From positions 1-64,000 of the forward strand of contig NZ_JAQSDR010000030.1 of NCBI RefSeq assembly GCF_029946005.1: a stretch of DNA of 64,000 bases, read 5' to 3'. The DNA is from Aquabacterium sp. GTDB taxonomy: Bacteria > Pseudomonadota > Gammaproteobacteria > Burkholderiales > Burkholderiaceae_C. The translations under genes and the position numbers were made by a program. Shown piece after piece: positions 53,357 to 62,416 of this stretch (positions are counted from its first letter, which is position 1; every line of letters begins with the position of its first letter). A model generated the notes under the pieces. The model had not been told where the DNA came from and made no database searches. It saw only the letters and a list, made by a program, of their open reading frames with translations.

Positions 53357-54490
53357 TCAGGCGTCCAGCACCAAGTTGCGCGATGCGGGGTAAGCGGTGC
53401 ACAGGTACACCGCCTTGCCCAGCAAGTTGCCACTGACCTGACCTTCGTGCACGGTCAGTTTGCAGGTGCCGCACATGCCCTGGCAGCAGCCGGATTCCAG
53501 CAACACGCCGTGGTCCAGGCCCAGTTGGAGCAGCGTTTTGCCCTGGTCTTCCTCAGTCAAGGTGATGCGGGTGTTCAGGTGCTGAAAGAAGACCTCCGCC
53601 CCAGCGGTCTCGAACGCCGCGCCAGAAAGCGCCGGGGGCTCGGCCACCACGAAACGCTCGGTGTGCACACGGCCCAGATCGACATTCAGGCTGCGCAAGT
53701 GCTCGATCATTTGATCCATGAAACCTGTCGGGCCGCACAGGTAGATGTCACGATCGAGCAGATCGGGGCAATGCTTTTGAAGCTGCGCCGCGTCCAGCCT
53801 CGGCGCCAGGTCGGGTAAGCACACTTGCTCCGCCGTCAGGCCGCTCAGTGCGGTGGTGACCTTCACGCCGTCCTGGGCCCATTGCTGCAAGGTCTCCCAG
53901 AAGATCACCTCGGAGGCCTGGCGGAACTGGGCCATCACCTGGATGTCGGGGCGCACGGACTCGGGCTGCGTGAGCAAGGCGCTCACCATGGAATGGCAGG
54001 GCGTGATGCCTGAGCCAGCGCACAAGAACAGCACCTTGGCCTGACCCTGATGGCAAAAACGGCCTTGGGGATGGCCAATCTTCAGGTTCATGCCAGCTCG
54101 CAATGTCTGGTGCATCCACCGGGAAGCCTGGCCGTTCTCGGTCTGCTTGACGGTGATGCTGAAGCGCCCCTTGGGCAGCGCCGACAGGCTGTAGTAACGG
54201 CGAACCGTTTCTCCTGCGATGGGCAGGAAGACCTCGACGTGCTGGCCGGGCTGGAAACCGCGCCAATGCTGGTTGGGACGCAGCACAAAGGTCTTCACGC
54301 CGGGGGCTTCGTCGATGACCTGCTCCACCAGCGCCTTGAGCTCGTAGGTCCATAAGAAACCGTTGAACCAGCGGTTGAAGTCGGTCATGGTGTTGCTGAC
54401 CACGTAGTCCACCCACTGGGGTTGAACCGAATCCAGCGCCCAGCCGTTGACGCGGGCCAGGGCACGATCAAGCATGGCGAGCCCCACCAT
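53357..54490 (-). CDS. Ferredoxin reductase with C-terminal 2Fe-2S domain
   Basis: A 377-residue flavoprotein: FAD-binding FNR-type domain (RRYYSLSALPKGRFSITVK), NAD(P) domain (LFLCAGSGITPCHSMV), and a C-terminal plant-type 2Fe-2S domain (ESGCCQGMCGTCKL and a later YLCTAYP). It transfers electrons from NAD(P)H to the desaturase encoded just upstream; the two genes overlap by about 23 bases. Close relatives act as desaturase electron suppliers. Confidence 0.9.
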   Translation of the reverse strand: MVGLAMLDRALARVNGWALDSVQPQWVDYVVSNTMTDFNRWFNGFLWTYELKALVEQVIDEAPGVKTFVLRPNQHWRGFQPGQHVEVFLPIAGETVRRYYSLSALPKGRFSITVKQTENGQASRWMHQTLRAGMNLKIGHPQGRFCHQGQAKVLFLCAGSGITPCHSMVSALLTQPESVRPDIQVMAQFRQASEVIFWETLQQWAQDGVKVTTALSGLTAEQVCLPDLAPRLDAAQLQKHCPDLLDRDIYLCGPTGFMDQMIEHLRSLNVDLGRVHTERFVVAEPPALSGAAFETAGAEVFFQHLNTRITLTEEDQGKTLLQLGLDHGVLLESGCCQGMCGTCKLTVHEGQVSGNLLGKAVYLCTAYPASRNLVLDA

Positions 54491-55616
54491 CGGCGGCTTG
54501 CGGGTTCGCGTCCGCCTTGGGCGGGAAAGAAAACTTCCACATCACCGCCACGTAGTTGCGGATGGCGTGGAACCAGGTCGGGTTGCACTTGTAGGGCAGG
54601 CCGTGGCGCTGGCAGACTTCCTGCACCTCCAGGGCGATGTCCGGGTAGTGGCGCGAGGGGATGTCGGGGAACAGGTGGTGCTCGATCTGGTAGTTCAGGT
54701 GGCCCCACAAAATGCTCATGGTGCGGCCGCCCTTGAAGTTCACGCTCGAATCCAACTGCGTCAGGTACCAGTGCCCCTTGTGTTTGAGCGCATCTTCGGG
54801 CTGCAGGGGCTCGGTCAGGTGCGTGGCCTGGATGGTCAGGCTGATCCAGTAGTTGTTGATGCCGTCGACCAGCATGTTGCCCAGCATCACCTTCCAGAAG
54901 GAGTAGCCGGTGGCCAGCGCCAGCAGCGGGAAGAGCAGGTATTCCTTGAACAGCACGCGGTTGATCGACAACCAATGACGGCGCTTGAGCTGTGCGTCGG
55001 TCACGCCCGGGTGGTGCACGGGCGCATAGCCCTCGTTGCCCAGGGGAAACTTCTCGGCACGGTAGGCCTGGCGAAAGCCCAGGTTCTGCGCGTTGAAGCC
55101 GTACAGCACGATGGGGTAGGCGAAGAACAGGTACATCGGCACCTGCCAGCGGTGCATGCTGTTCCACGGCTGCTTGTCGTTCATGCGCAGGATGCCGTGG
55201 TTCAGGTCGGGATCCATCTCGTACACATTGGTGTGCACGTGGTGCAGGCCGTTGTGTTCGCGGCGCCAGCCTTCTTCATCGACCGGGGCCTTCCACTTGA
55301 AATTGTGCGAGTGGAATTGCGGGATCTCGGCAAAGCTGTCGTACTGCCCATGCAGCACGTTGTGCCCGATCTCAATCGATTCGAGGTTGCGGTGCAGCAA
55401 GGTGAAGGCCACCCCCAAACCGAAGGTGATCGGGTCAGGACTGATCCACAGCAGACCCCGCCCGACCAATTCAGCCAGGCGTGATTTCAGACGCAGGCCC
55501 TTGATGTAGGCAACGTCGGCGGGGCCCAGCTTGGCACGGTAGCGCTGCTTGATGGCTTCAAATTCGGCTTCGATCTGGTCGTACAACGCGAGGCGTTCGG
55601 CGCAATTGGGATTCAT
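54468..55616 (-). CDS. Membrane fatty-acid desaturase
   Basis: A 382-residue di-iron membrane desaturase with the three histidine boxes: HNVLH (85-89), HNGLHHVH (121-128) and QIEHHLFP. It introduces a double bond into acyl chains to adjust membrane fluidity. The ATG at 55616 gives the normal family length; the longer upstream frame is Ser/Pro-rich. It is the first gene of a two-gene operon with its reductase. Confidence 0.92.
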   Translation of the reverse strand: MNPNCAERLALYDQIEAEFEAIKQRYRAKLGPADVAYIKGLRLKSRLAELVGRGLLWISPDPITFGLGVAFTLLHRNLESIEIGHNVLHGQYDSFAEIPQFHSHNFKWKAPVDEEGWRREHNGLHHVHTNVYEMDPDLNHGILRMNDKQPWNSMHRWQVPMYLFFAYPIVLYGFNAQNLGFRQAYRAEKFPLGNEGYAPVHHPGVTDAQLKRRHWLSINRVLFKEYLLFPLLALATGYSFWKVMLGNMLVDGINNYWISLTIQATHLTEPLQPEDALKHKGHWYLTQLDSSVNFKGGRTMSILWGHLNYQIEHHLFPDIPSRHYPDIALEVQEVCQRHGLPYKCNPTWFHAIRNYVAVMWKFSFPPKADANPQAADGGARHA

Positions 55617-55840
55617 GAATGACGGGTAGTGCTGGTTTGCGGGGGATGGTAACGAGTTGTGTTCACCGATCGATGAGCACTTTCCCCACAAAATAAGGTC
55701 AAATTGCCGCCCTGGGCATGCTGATTGCCGCCAGCGCCGACCAATCTCGGTCAGCCCGCCCCGGGGATTCGCGATTGTGCCCTCAGTTCACGTTCGCCTT
55801 AGAACGCAAGAACTGGCATTGACCCGGTCTGATCTGCGCT

Positions 55841-56047
55841 TCAGCTTGAATGCGAATGGCCGGAACTTTCCTGTTCCTGCAGGTACTCGTCGATGTCATG
55901 GGCGCGGTCCCCCACTTCGTCGATGGCGTTTTTCAGCACCTCGCGCGAGATGCCGAACTTCCGGGTCCAGTGGCTGACCTCGTAGTCTTCGTTGAAGTTG
56001 ATGCGCAGGCGGTCGCCGCCGCCTCGGCTGTGAGTGTTCTGGCTCAT
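55841..56047 (-). CDS. DUF3606-domain protein
   Basis: A 68-residue protein with the DUF3606 pattern: INFNEDYEVSHWTRKFGIS, REVLKNAIDEVG and a Ser/His-rich tail. GGAGAACC precedes the ATG. Function is unknown; the family is common in Burkholderiales and Rhizobiales. Confidence 0.88.
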   Translation of the reverse strand: MSQNTHSRGGGDRLRINFNEDYEVSHWTRKFGISREVLKNAIDEVGDRAHDIDEYLQEQESSGHSHSS

Positions 56048-56095
56048 GATGGTTCTCCGTTGGATCTCACAGGAGGGGCAAGCGTCGTTCCCGAT

Positions 56096-57322
56096 TCAAC
56101 GCGCCTGCAGCCGCCGGGCGGCCAGGAAAGCCAGCGCGAGCAAGGCGCCCGCAAAAGCCACCACGCCAGGCCAGCCGCCTTCGACCCAAAACCAGCCGCC
56201 CGCCGACCCCATCACGCTCGAGCCCAGGTAGTACGCCAGCAGGTACAGCGAGGCCGCGTGGCCCTTGTGGCCCTGCGCCAGGCGACCCACCCAGCCACTG
56301 GCGACGGCATGCGCGATGAAGAAGCCGATCGTCAGTGCCACGATGCCCCCCATCACACCCCAAAGCGAGTGAGACAGGGTCAGGGCCAGGCCCAGGGCTG
56401 CGATCGCGATGCCAGCGGTCATGACTGGACGGCGCCCCAGGCTGTCGGCCAGCGCGCCCGCGGTGGACGAGGCCACGATGCCAAACAGGTAAGCCATGAA
56501 GACCAGGCTGATGGCCGTTTGGCTCAAGCCAAAAGGCGCCGCCATCAGGCGAAAACCCACGTAGTTGTAGACCGTGACGAAGGCGCCCATCATCAGGAAA
56601 CCCACGCAGAAGAGCAGCAGCAGACTGGGGCGGCTGAGGTGCTGGGCCCAGGCCCTGAGGTGGTAGCCCGCGTCAAAACCCGGGCGGCGCACGAAATGCC
56701 GAGACGGTGGCAGCAGCCCGATGAACCCCACTGCGGCCAGCAGACCGACCACGCCCATGGTGGCCAGCGCCACCCGCCAGGAGGTCCATTCGGTGAGCAC
56801 GCCCATGCCCACGCGGCCGATCATGCCGCCAAAGGCGGTGCCACTGACGTACACGCCCATGGCCAGGCCCAGGCCCTTGGGGTGCATTTCTTCGGCCAGG
56901 TAGGCCATGGCCACGGCCGGTACCCCGCCCAGCAACAGCCCTTCTAAAGCGCGGGCCAACAGCAAGGCGTGCCAATCGGGCACCAGCGCAGCCACAATGT
57001 TCAGGCAGGCTGCGGCGCACATGGACCCGAACATCAGGCCCCGGCGCCCCAGCACCTCGGACACCGCGCTCGCACACAGGATGGCCACGGCCAGAAAGCC
57101 GGTGGACAGGGACAAGGCCAAGGAGCTTTGCGCCGGGCTCACCCGGAAGTCCTGCGCAAAGGTCGGCAGCAAAGGCTGCACGCAGTAGAGCAGCGAAAAG
57201 GTCGCGAAACCGGCCAAGAAGAGCGCCAGGCTGATCTTGCGGTAGGCCAGCGAGCCGCGCTGGGCGCGCGTGTCCGCCTCGGCGGGGATGGGTTCAGGGC
57301 GGTTTGACACCCTCGGCATCAT
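56096..57322 (-). CDS. MFS efflux transporter (YnfM-like)
   Basis: A 408-residue 12-helix MFS permease with ALFLAGFATFSLLYCVQPLLP and the loop motif VSEVLGRRGLMF, similar to E. coli YnfM. ATG at 57322 or 57319. It begins seven bases after the stop of the kinase gene, so kinase, regulator and transporter form one operon and the transporter is probably the output of that two-component system. Substrate is unknown. Confidence 0.9.
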   Translation of the reverse strand: MMPRVSNRPEPIPAEADTRAQRGSLAYRKISLALFLAGFATFSLLYCVQPLLPTFAQDFRVSPAQSSLALSLSTGFLAVAILCASAVSEVLGRRGLMFGSMCAAACLNIVAALVPDWHALLLARALEGLLLGGVPAVAMAYLAEEMHPKGLGLAMGVYVSGTAFGGMIGRVGMGVLTEWTSWRVALATMGVVGLLAAVGFIGLLPPSRHFVRRPGFDAGYHLRAWAQHLSRPSLLLLFCVGFLMMGAFVTVYNYVGFRLMAAPFGLSQTAISLVFMAYLFGIVASSTAGALADSLGRRPVMTAGIAIAALGLALTLSHSLWGVMGGIVALTIGFFIAHAVASGWVGRLAQGHKGHAASLYLLAYYLGSSVMGSAGGWFWVEGGWPGVVAFAGALLALAFLAARRLQAR

Positions 57323-57329
57323 GCCTTGT

Positions 57330-58631
57330 TCAAACCCGCCCTTGGGCAGGCAGGGCCAGGCGAGCCTGCAAACCACCCCCGGGTCGGTTGTGCAAACTCA
57401 AGGTGGCCCCCAGGGCGCCGCTCAAACGGTGCGCGATGGCCAGGCCCAGGCCGCTGCCCCCGGTTTCGCGGTTGCGGGAGCCCTCCACACGGTAAAAAGG
57501 CTGCAGGACGGCCAACAACTGGTCCTCGGGCATGCCGGGCCCCCGGTCCAGGACTTCAATGACCACGGCCGCCTCGACCTGACTCACCACCACCTGTGCT
57601 TCACCTGCGAATTTCAAGGCGTTGTCCACCAGGTTCATGACGATGCGCTTCAGGGCTTGAGGACGCGTAGTCACGGTGAGGTGGCTGGGGCCGAGCAGGT
57701 CGACCTGGCGGGCCCCATCGCGGTAGTCGCACACCAGGCCATCCAGCAAGGCATGCAGGTCAAGGGCTTGCATCTTCTCCAGGCTGGCATGGGCGGTGCG
57801 GGCATAGGCCAGGCCATCCTCGACCAGGTGCTGCATGTCGATCAGATCGGCCTGCAACTTGTCCCGCAGGGCCTCGTCGGCCAGCAGGTCCGTGCGCACC
57901 CGCATGCGGGTGATGGGGGTCTGCAAATCGTGAGCGATGGCCGCGAGGATCTGCAGGCGCTCGGCCAGGTGCGCCGCGATGCGCCGCTGCATGGTGTTGA
58001 AAGCGGCGATGGCGCGGCGCACTTCAGCAGGGCCACGCTCGGGCAACTCGGCCGCCTGGGGATCCTCGCCCAGGCGGGTGGCGGCGCTGGCCAGATCGCG
58101 CAAGGGCCGCGTGGCCACGCGCACGCCCCACCAGATGCACGTACCCACCACGGCCAGTTGGAGCGCGAGCATCAGCGCCGTGGTCATGCTCACCATCTTG
58201 CGGGGCGTCATCAGGTGCAAGGTCAAAGGCGTGCCATCGGCCAGGCGCAGGCTGAACACCGTGCGCGAGGAGTCTTCTACCCCCACGCCCAACAGGCGGC
58301 CGGGGCCCAGTTCAGCGTTCAGGCTGGCGGCCAGCCTGCGCGCCACGCCGACAGCATCGGTCTGTGGGGGCAGGGGCTGGCCATCAAGCGTGAAACGGTA
58401 ATTGGGCCGCTGGAGTTTGCCCAGCCAGGTGGCGCGCTCCGATGCCGGCAGGCGGTCGAGCATGGCCACCGACGAGGCTACATCGCGGCCCACATAGGCC
58501 AGCATCATCGACTCGGCCAGGTCAGCGCGCTCGCGCATCACAGACCAGTACGACAAGGCATAGGCCGCCGTCAAACCGGCCAGCAGGATGGCCGCCACCC
58601 GGCCGAACAAGGAGCTAGGCCACAGGCTCAT
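57330..58631 (-). CDS. EnvZ-type sensor histidine kinase
   Basis: A 433-residue inner-membrane kinase: TM1 (about 10-29), periplasmic domain of about 120 residues, TM2 (about 150-172), HAMP, HisKA with H234 (AIAHDLQTPITRMR), and HATPase (NLVDNALKFAG, DRGPGMP, GGSGLGLAI). The DLQTP form of the H-box is typical of the EnvZ/BasS type. It overlaps the response-regulator gene (ATGA). Confidence 0.93.
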   Translation of the reverse strand: MSLWPSSLFGRVAAILLAGLTAAYALSYWSVMRERADLAESMMLAYVGRDVASSVAMLDRLPASERATWLGKLQRPNYRFTLDGQPLPPQTDAVGVARRLAASLNAELGPGRLLGVGVEDSSRTVFSLRLADGTPLTLHLMTPRKMVSMTTALMLALQLAVVGTCIWWGVRVATRPLRDLASAATRLGEDPQAAELPERGPAEVRRAIAAFNTMQRRIAAHLAERLQILAAIAHDLQTPITRMRVRTDLLADEALRDKLQADLIDMQHLVEDGLAYARTAHASLEKMQALDLHALLDGLVCDYRDGARQVDLLGPSHLTVTTRPQALKRIVMNLVDNALKFAGEAQVVVSQVEAAVVIEVLDRGPGMPEDQLLAVLQPFYRVEGSRNRETGGSGLGLAIAHRLSGALGATLSLHNRPGGGLQARLALPAQGRV

Positions 58632-59371
58632 GGCGCGCCTCCCGCGTGATCGCGCACTTCGGCGCAGAACACATAGCCTTCATTGCGCACGGTCTTGATG
58701 TAGCGGGGCTCGCGTGAGCCATCGCGCAGCCGCTGGCGCAAGCGGCTGATGAGCAGGTCGATGGAACGGTCAAATGGGTCGGCATCGCGGCCCTGGGTGA
58801 GATTCAGGAGTTGGTCACGGTTGAGCACGCGTTGGGCATGCTCCATCAGCACGCGCAGCAGGCGGTATTCGCCGCCGGTGAGCAGGACCAGGGTGCCTTG
58901 GTCGTCGACCAGGTGGCGGGCGGTGGTGTCGAGCAGCCAGTCACCAAAGGCCAGCCACCGGGCCTGCTGCACGGGCCGCAAATTGGGCGGCAACAGGCGG
59001 GTGCGGCGCAACACCGAGCGGATGCGCGCCAGCAACTCGCGCGTGGCGAAAGGCTTGGTCAGGTAGTCGTCCGCGCCCATCTCCAGGCCCAACACGCGGT
59101 CGGCCTCGTCGCTGCGCGCGGTCAGCATCAACACGGGGATCTGCAAGGCATCACGAGACCGCAGGTCGCGGCACAAGGACAATCCATCTTCGCCGGGCAG
59201 CATCACGTCCAGCACGATCAGGTCGATGCGGGCTCCGGCCAGGACTTGGCGCATCTCGCGCGCATTGCAGGCCGTGCTGACGCGGTATCCGCTGCCTTGC
59301 AGGTAGTCGCTCAGCAGCATGAGCAACTGGCGGTCGTCATCCACCAGCAGCAAGTGATCTTGTTGGTCCAT
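58628..59371 (-). CDS. OmpR-family response regulator
   Basis: A 247-residue regulator: receiver domain with phosphoacceptor D55 (LIVLDVMLPG), KPFATRELLARI and an OmpR/PhoB-type winged helix (LTGGEYRLLRVLMEHAQRVLNRDQLL, DRSIDLLISRLRQRL). ATG at 59371 or the in-frame ATG at 59383. First gene of the regulator-kinase-transporter operon. Confidence 0.94.
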   Translation of the reverse strand: MDQQDHLLLVDDDRQLLMLLSDYLQGSGYRVSTACNAREMRQVLAGARIDLIVLDVMLPGEDGLSLCRDLRSRDALQIPVLMLTARSDEADRVLGLEMGADDYLTKPFATRELLARIRSVLRRTRLLPPNLRPVQQARWLAFGDWLLDTTARHLVDDQGTLVLLTGGEYRLLRVLMEHAQRVLNRDQLLNLTQGRDADPFDRSIDLLISRLRQRLRDGSREPRYIKTVRNEGYVFCAEVRDHAGGAP

Positions 59372-59551
59372 GGGCCACACCATAAGGTCATTTCAGGCGG
59401 CCTGGCCCGCCTCGCCGTCAAGAGTTTTGTATCGCAGTTTGTCTGCCGGGGCGCTGGACAAGTCGGCTTGCGAAACAGGCGGGCCCAGACATGCACCCAC
59501 AACCGGGCCAATCTGTAATGAGGGTGCCATTCACACCACTGGAGTCCCTTC

Positions 59552-60013
59552 ATGCCTTCATTCTCTTTTCAGAACCCACCCTGCCTGCGGGGCCTGCGCC
59601 TGATCGCCGCCGCCACGCTGTGCCTGAGCACCTGGGCCGCCCACGCCGCCACGCCCGACCCGCGTGGCCGCTGGATCACGGCCAGCGGCAACCTGGAGGT
59701 GGCCGTGGCGCCCTGCGGCCAAGCCTTGTGCGGCACCGCCACCCGCGTGCTGGCCAACCGGTCGATGAGTCCCGGTGTGGAGACGATGGAACCCGTGGAC
59801 ACGCGGCCCGCGCTGGGCATGACGATCCTGATCGACTTCCGACCCGATGAGGACGACGCCTCGCGATGGCAGGGCCAGATCTACAACCGCGAGAACGGCA
59901 AGACCTACCGTTGCCAGATGTCGGTGGGACCACAAGGTGAGCTGGTGCTGCGCCCTTACATCGGCCTGCCGCTCTTCGGCAAGACGCAGATCTGGCAACG
60001 GGTGCAACCATGA
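59552..60013 (+). CDS. DUF2147-domain exported protein
   Basis: A 153-residue protein with a signal peptide (ending near AHAA), then the DUF2147 pattern: DPRGRWITASGNLEVAVAPCG and YNRENGKTYRCQMSVG. It probably acts in the periplasm; function unknown. Its stop overlaps the start of the DipZ-like gene (ATGA). Confidence 0.88.
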   Translation: MPSFSFQNPPCLRGLRLIAAATLCLSTWAAHAATPDPRGRWITASGNLEVAVAPCGQALCGTATRVLANRSMSPGVETMEPVDTRPALGMTILIDFRPDEDDASRWQGQIYNRENGKTYRCQMSVGPQGELVLRPYIGLPLFGKTQIWQRVQP

Positions 60014-61206
60014 TGGACGTTTCGTCATGGCCCTTGGCCTTCGCGGGGCTGGCCGGGGTGGCCACCGTCGCCAGCCCGTGTGTGCTGCCGGTGTTGCCCT
60101 TGCTGCTGGGGGTATCCGCCGAGCATTCGGGGCGCGCCCGCCCTGTGTTCATCATCATCGGCTTCGTGCTGAGCTTTGTCGCGGTGGCCTTGCTGTTTGG
60201 TGCTTCCACCCGCGTGTTGGGCCTCACGCCCGAGTCGGTTCGCCTGGCCGCCGCCTGCGGCATGCTGCTGGCCGGTGTGCTGATGGTCTGGCCATCGCTC
60301 GGCGAGCGCGTCATGGCCCCGCTGGGTCGCCTCTCCAACCTGGCGCAGGGCTGGGGTGGACAGGCCACCATGAAGCACACCCCCGTGGGCGGACTGCTGC
60401 TGGGCGCCACGCTGGGGGCCTTGTGGACACCCTGCGCAGGCCCGGTGCTGGCGTCTGTCCTGGCCCTGGTGGCCAGCCAGGCCGACACCCAGCAGACCGC
60501 CCCCTTGCTGCTGTCCTACGCTGCGGGGGCCGGGCTGCCGATGCTGGCCATCGCCTATGGAGGCCAGGCAATGACGGGCAAGGTGCGCGGCTTCAGCAAA
60601 CACGCGGCCCGCTTCAGACAAGGCTGCGGCGTGCTGGTGGTCTTTTCGGCCATGGCCATGGCCAACCAACTGGACGCCCAAGCCAGCGCCTGGGTGAGCA
60701 GGGCGTGGTCATCAAAGGCGAGCCACCCACCGAGCAGCACCGCCCTCAGCGCCAACGCCCAGCGCAGCCAGCCGCTGGCCCCCGAATTCACCGGCATCGA
60801 ACAATGGCTCAACAGCCCACCAATCACCATGAAGGCGCTGCGCGGTCGGGTGGTGCTGGTGGACTTCTGGACCCATGCCTGCGTGAACTGCGTGCGCACC
60901 CTGCCCCACATTCAGCGCTGGCATGAGCGCTATGCCGAGCAAGGCTTGGTGGTGGTGGGCGTTCACACGCCGGAGTTCGCGTTCGAGCGGTCCACTGAAA
61001 GCGTGCGCCAGGCCATCCGCCGCCATGGCCTGAGCTACCCCGTGGCGCAAGACAACCGCTACCAGACCTGGAGCGCCTATGCCAACCAGTACTGGCCCGC
61101 CGTCTACCTGGTGGATCGGCAAGGCCGCATCGTGTTCACCCACTTTGGCGAAGGCGATGAGGCCGACATTGAACAGCGCATCCAGCAACTGCTGGCTGCC
61201 CCATGA
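60010..61206 (+). CDS. DipZ-like protein: CcdA membrane domain plus periplasmic thioredoxin domain
   Basis: A 398-residue membrane redox protein. The N-terminal half is a CcdA-type electron-carrying domain with conserved PC motifs (SPCVLPVLPLLL and TPCAGPVLASVLA). The C-terminal half is a TlpA/AhpC-like domain with active site C291-VN-C294 (FWTHACVNCVRTLPH). It moves electrons to the periplasm to reduce or repair oxidised thiols. It overlaps the DUF2147 gene by four bases. Confidence 0.9.
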   Translation: MMDVSSWPLAFAGLAGVATVASPCVLPVLPLLLGVSAEHSGRARPVFIIIGFVLSFVAVALLFGASTRVLGLTPESVRLAAACGMLLAGVLMVWPSLGERVMAPLGRLSNLAQGWGGQATMKHTPVGGLLLGATLGALWTPCAGPVLASVLALVASQADTQQTAPLLLSYAAGAGLPMLAIAYGGQAMTGKVRGFSKHAARFRQGCGVLVVFSAMAMANQLDAQASAWVSRAWSSKASHPPSSTALSANAQRSQPLAPEFTGIEQWLNSPPITMKALRGRVVLVDFWTHACVNCVRTLPHIQRWHERYAEQGLVVVGVHTPEFAFERSTESVRQAIRRHGLSYPVAQDNRYQTWSAYANQYWPAVYLVDRQGRIVFTHFGEGDEADIEQRIQQLLAAP

Positions 61207-61213
61207 GGCAGCA

Positions 61214-62416
61214 TCAAGGCCTCAATGCTTGCTGGTGGTGGATGCCCACGGTGTCGTTGGCAATGACCTGCTCTTCGTCGGTGGGCAGAACCAGCACGGT
61301 GACCCGACTGCCTGGCGCACTGATCACGGCATCGTGACGGGCGTTGGCTTGCGGATCCAGCTGCAAACCCAGCCAGGCCAGGCGCTCACTCACCGCCCCC
61401 CGCACCTCGGGCTGGTGCTCGCCAATGCCGGCCGTGAACACCAGGGCGTCCAAGCCACCCAACGAGGTCGCCAAACGGGCCACCTCACCGGCGATGCGCA
61501 AGGCGAACAAGTCCAGCGCCTCGCGCGCTTCGGGCCGGTCGCTGGCCTGCAGCGCGCGGGCGTCGGCACTGAGGCCCGACACGCCCAGCAAGCCCGACTG
61601 GTGGTAAAGCAGATCCTCCACCTCGTCCAGGCTCAGGCCGCCTGGGCCCATCAGGTGCAGCACCACGCCGGGGTCGAGCGCCCCGCAACGCGTCGCCATG
61701 GGGATGCCATCCAGCGTGGAGAACCCCATGCTGGTGTCCTGGCTGATGCCACCGTGCAGCGCGCACAGGCTGGCACCGCTGCCCAGGTGGGCCACCACCA
61801 CCTTGCCGTTCTTCAAGGCCGGAAAGCGGCGGGCCAGCTCGCCCGCCACGTACTGGTACGACAAGCCATGGAAGCCATAGCGTTTGACGCCTTGCTCAAA
61901 GTACCGGCGCGGGATCGCGAAGCGGCGCACGAGGTCGGATTGAGAACGGTGAAACGCGGTGTCGAACGATGCCGTCTGCAACAGGCGCGGCCGCAAGGCC
62001 CGGATGGCCTGGATCAGGCGCACGCCCTGCGGTTGGTGCAAAGGCGCCAGCGGCACCAGCTCGGTGATGGCGGCGAGCGTGTCGTCGTCAATGGCCACGG
62101 GCCCGTCGAAACGATCCCCACCATGCACCACGCGGTGGCCCACCGACATCAGGTCATCCAGCTTGAAATGCGAGGCGAACCAGCCCAGGGTTTCATCCAG
62201 CACCTCGTGCAGGTCCTCGGTGAGCTTGGCGTTCAGGGTGATGTCTTGCGACGTGCCGGAGCCGGAGACCTGAAGCCGCAGGGGGTGAGCGCGCAGGTCG
62301 ATCGCGCCCTTGCCCACCTGGGTGGTTTGCCCATTCACGACACTGAACAGGCCCATCTTGATGGACGACGACCCGGCGTTGAAGGTGAGGACCAAAGGGG
62401 TGCCGCTCATGCTCAC
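61214..62416 (-). CDS. ackA: Acetate kinase
   Basis: A 400-residue acetate/propionate kinase with NAGSSSIK at the start, VGHRVVHGG, the FDTAFH catalytic block, and HLGSGASL with the adjacent GFSTLDG ATP loop. It interconverts acetyl phosphate and acetate with ATP synthesis. It overlaps the MaoC-Pta gene by four bases, and the two enzymes are coupled. It is convergent with the DipZ-like gene. Confidence 0.95.
   Translation of the reverse strand: MSMSGTPLVLTFNAGSSSIKMGLFSVVNGQTTQVGKGAIDLRAHPLRLQVSGSGTSQDITLNAKLTEDLHEVLDETLGWFASHFKLDDLMSVGHRVVHGGDRFDGPVAIDDDTLAAITELVPLAPLHQPQGVRLIQAIRALRPRLLQTASFDTAFHRSQSDLVRRFAIPRRYFEQGVKRYGFHGLSYQYVAGELARRFPALKNGKVVVAHLGSGASLCALHGGISQDTSMGFSTLDGIPMATRCGALDPGVVLHLMGPGGLSLDEVEDLLYHQSGLLGVSGLSADARALQASDRPEAREALDLFALRIAGEVARLATSLGGLDALVFTAGIGEHQPEVRGAVSERLAWLGLQLDPQANARHDAVISAPGSRVTVLVLPTDEEQVIANDTVGIHHQQALRP

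Noticed and set aside
57270-58649. 459-codon plus-strand frame across the kinase
   Set aside because: Gln/Gly/His-rich shadow; the minus strand encodes a full sensor kinase.
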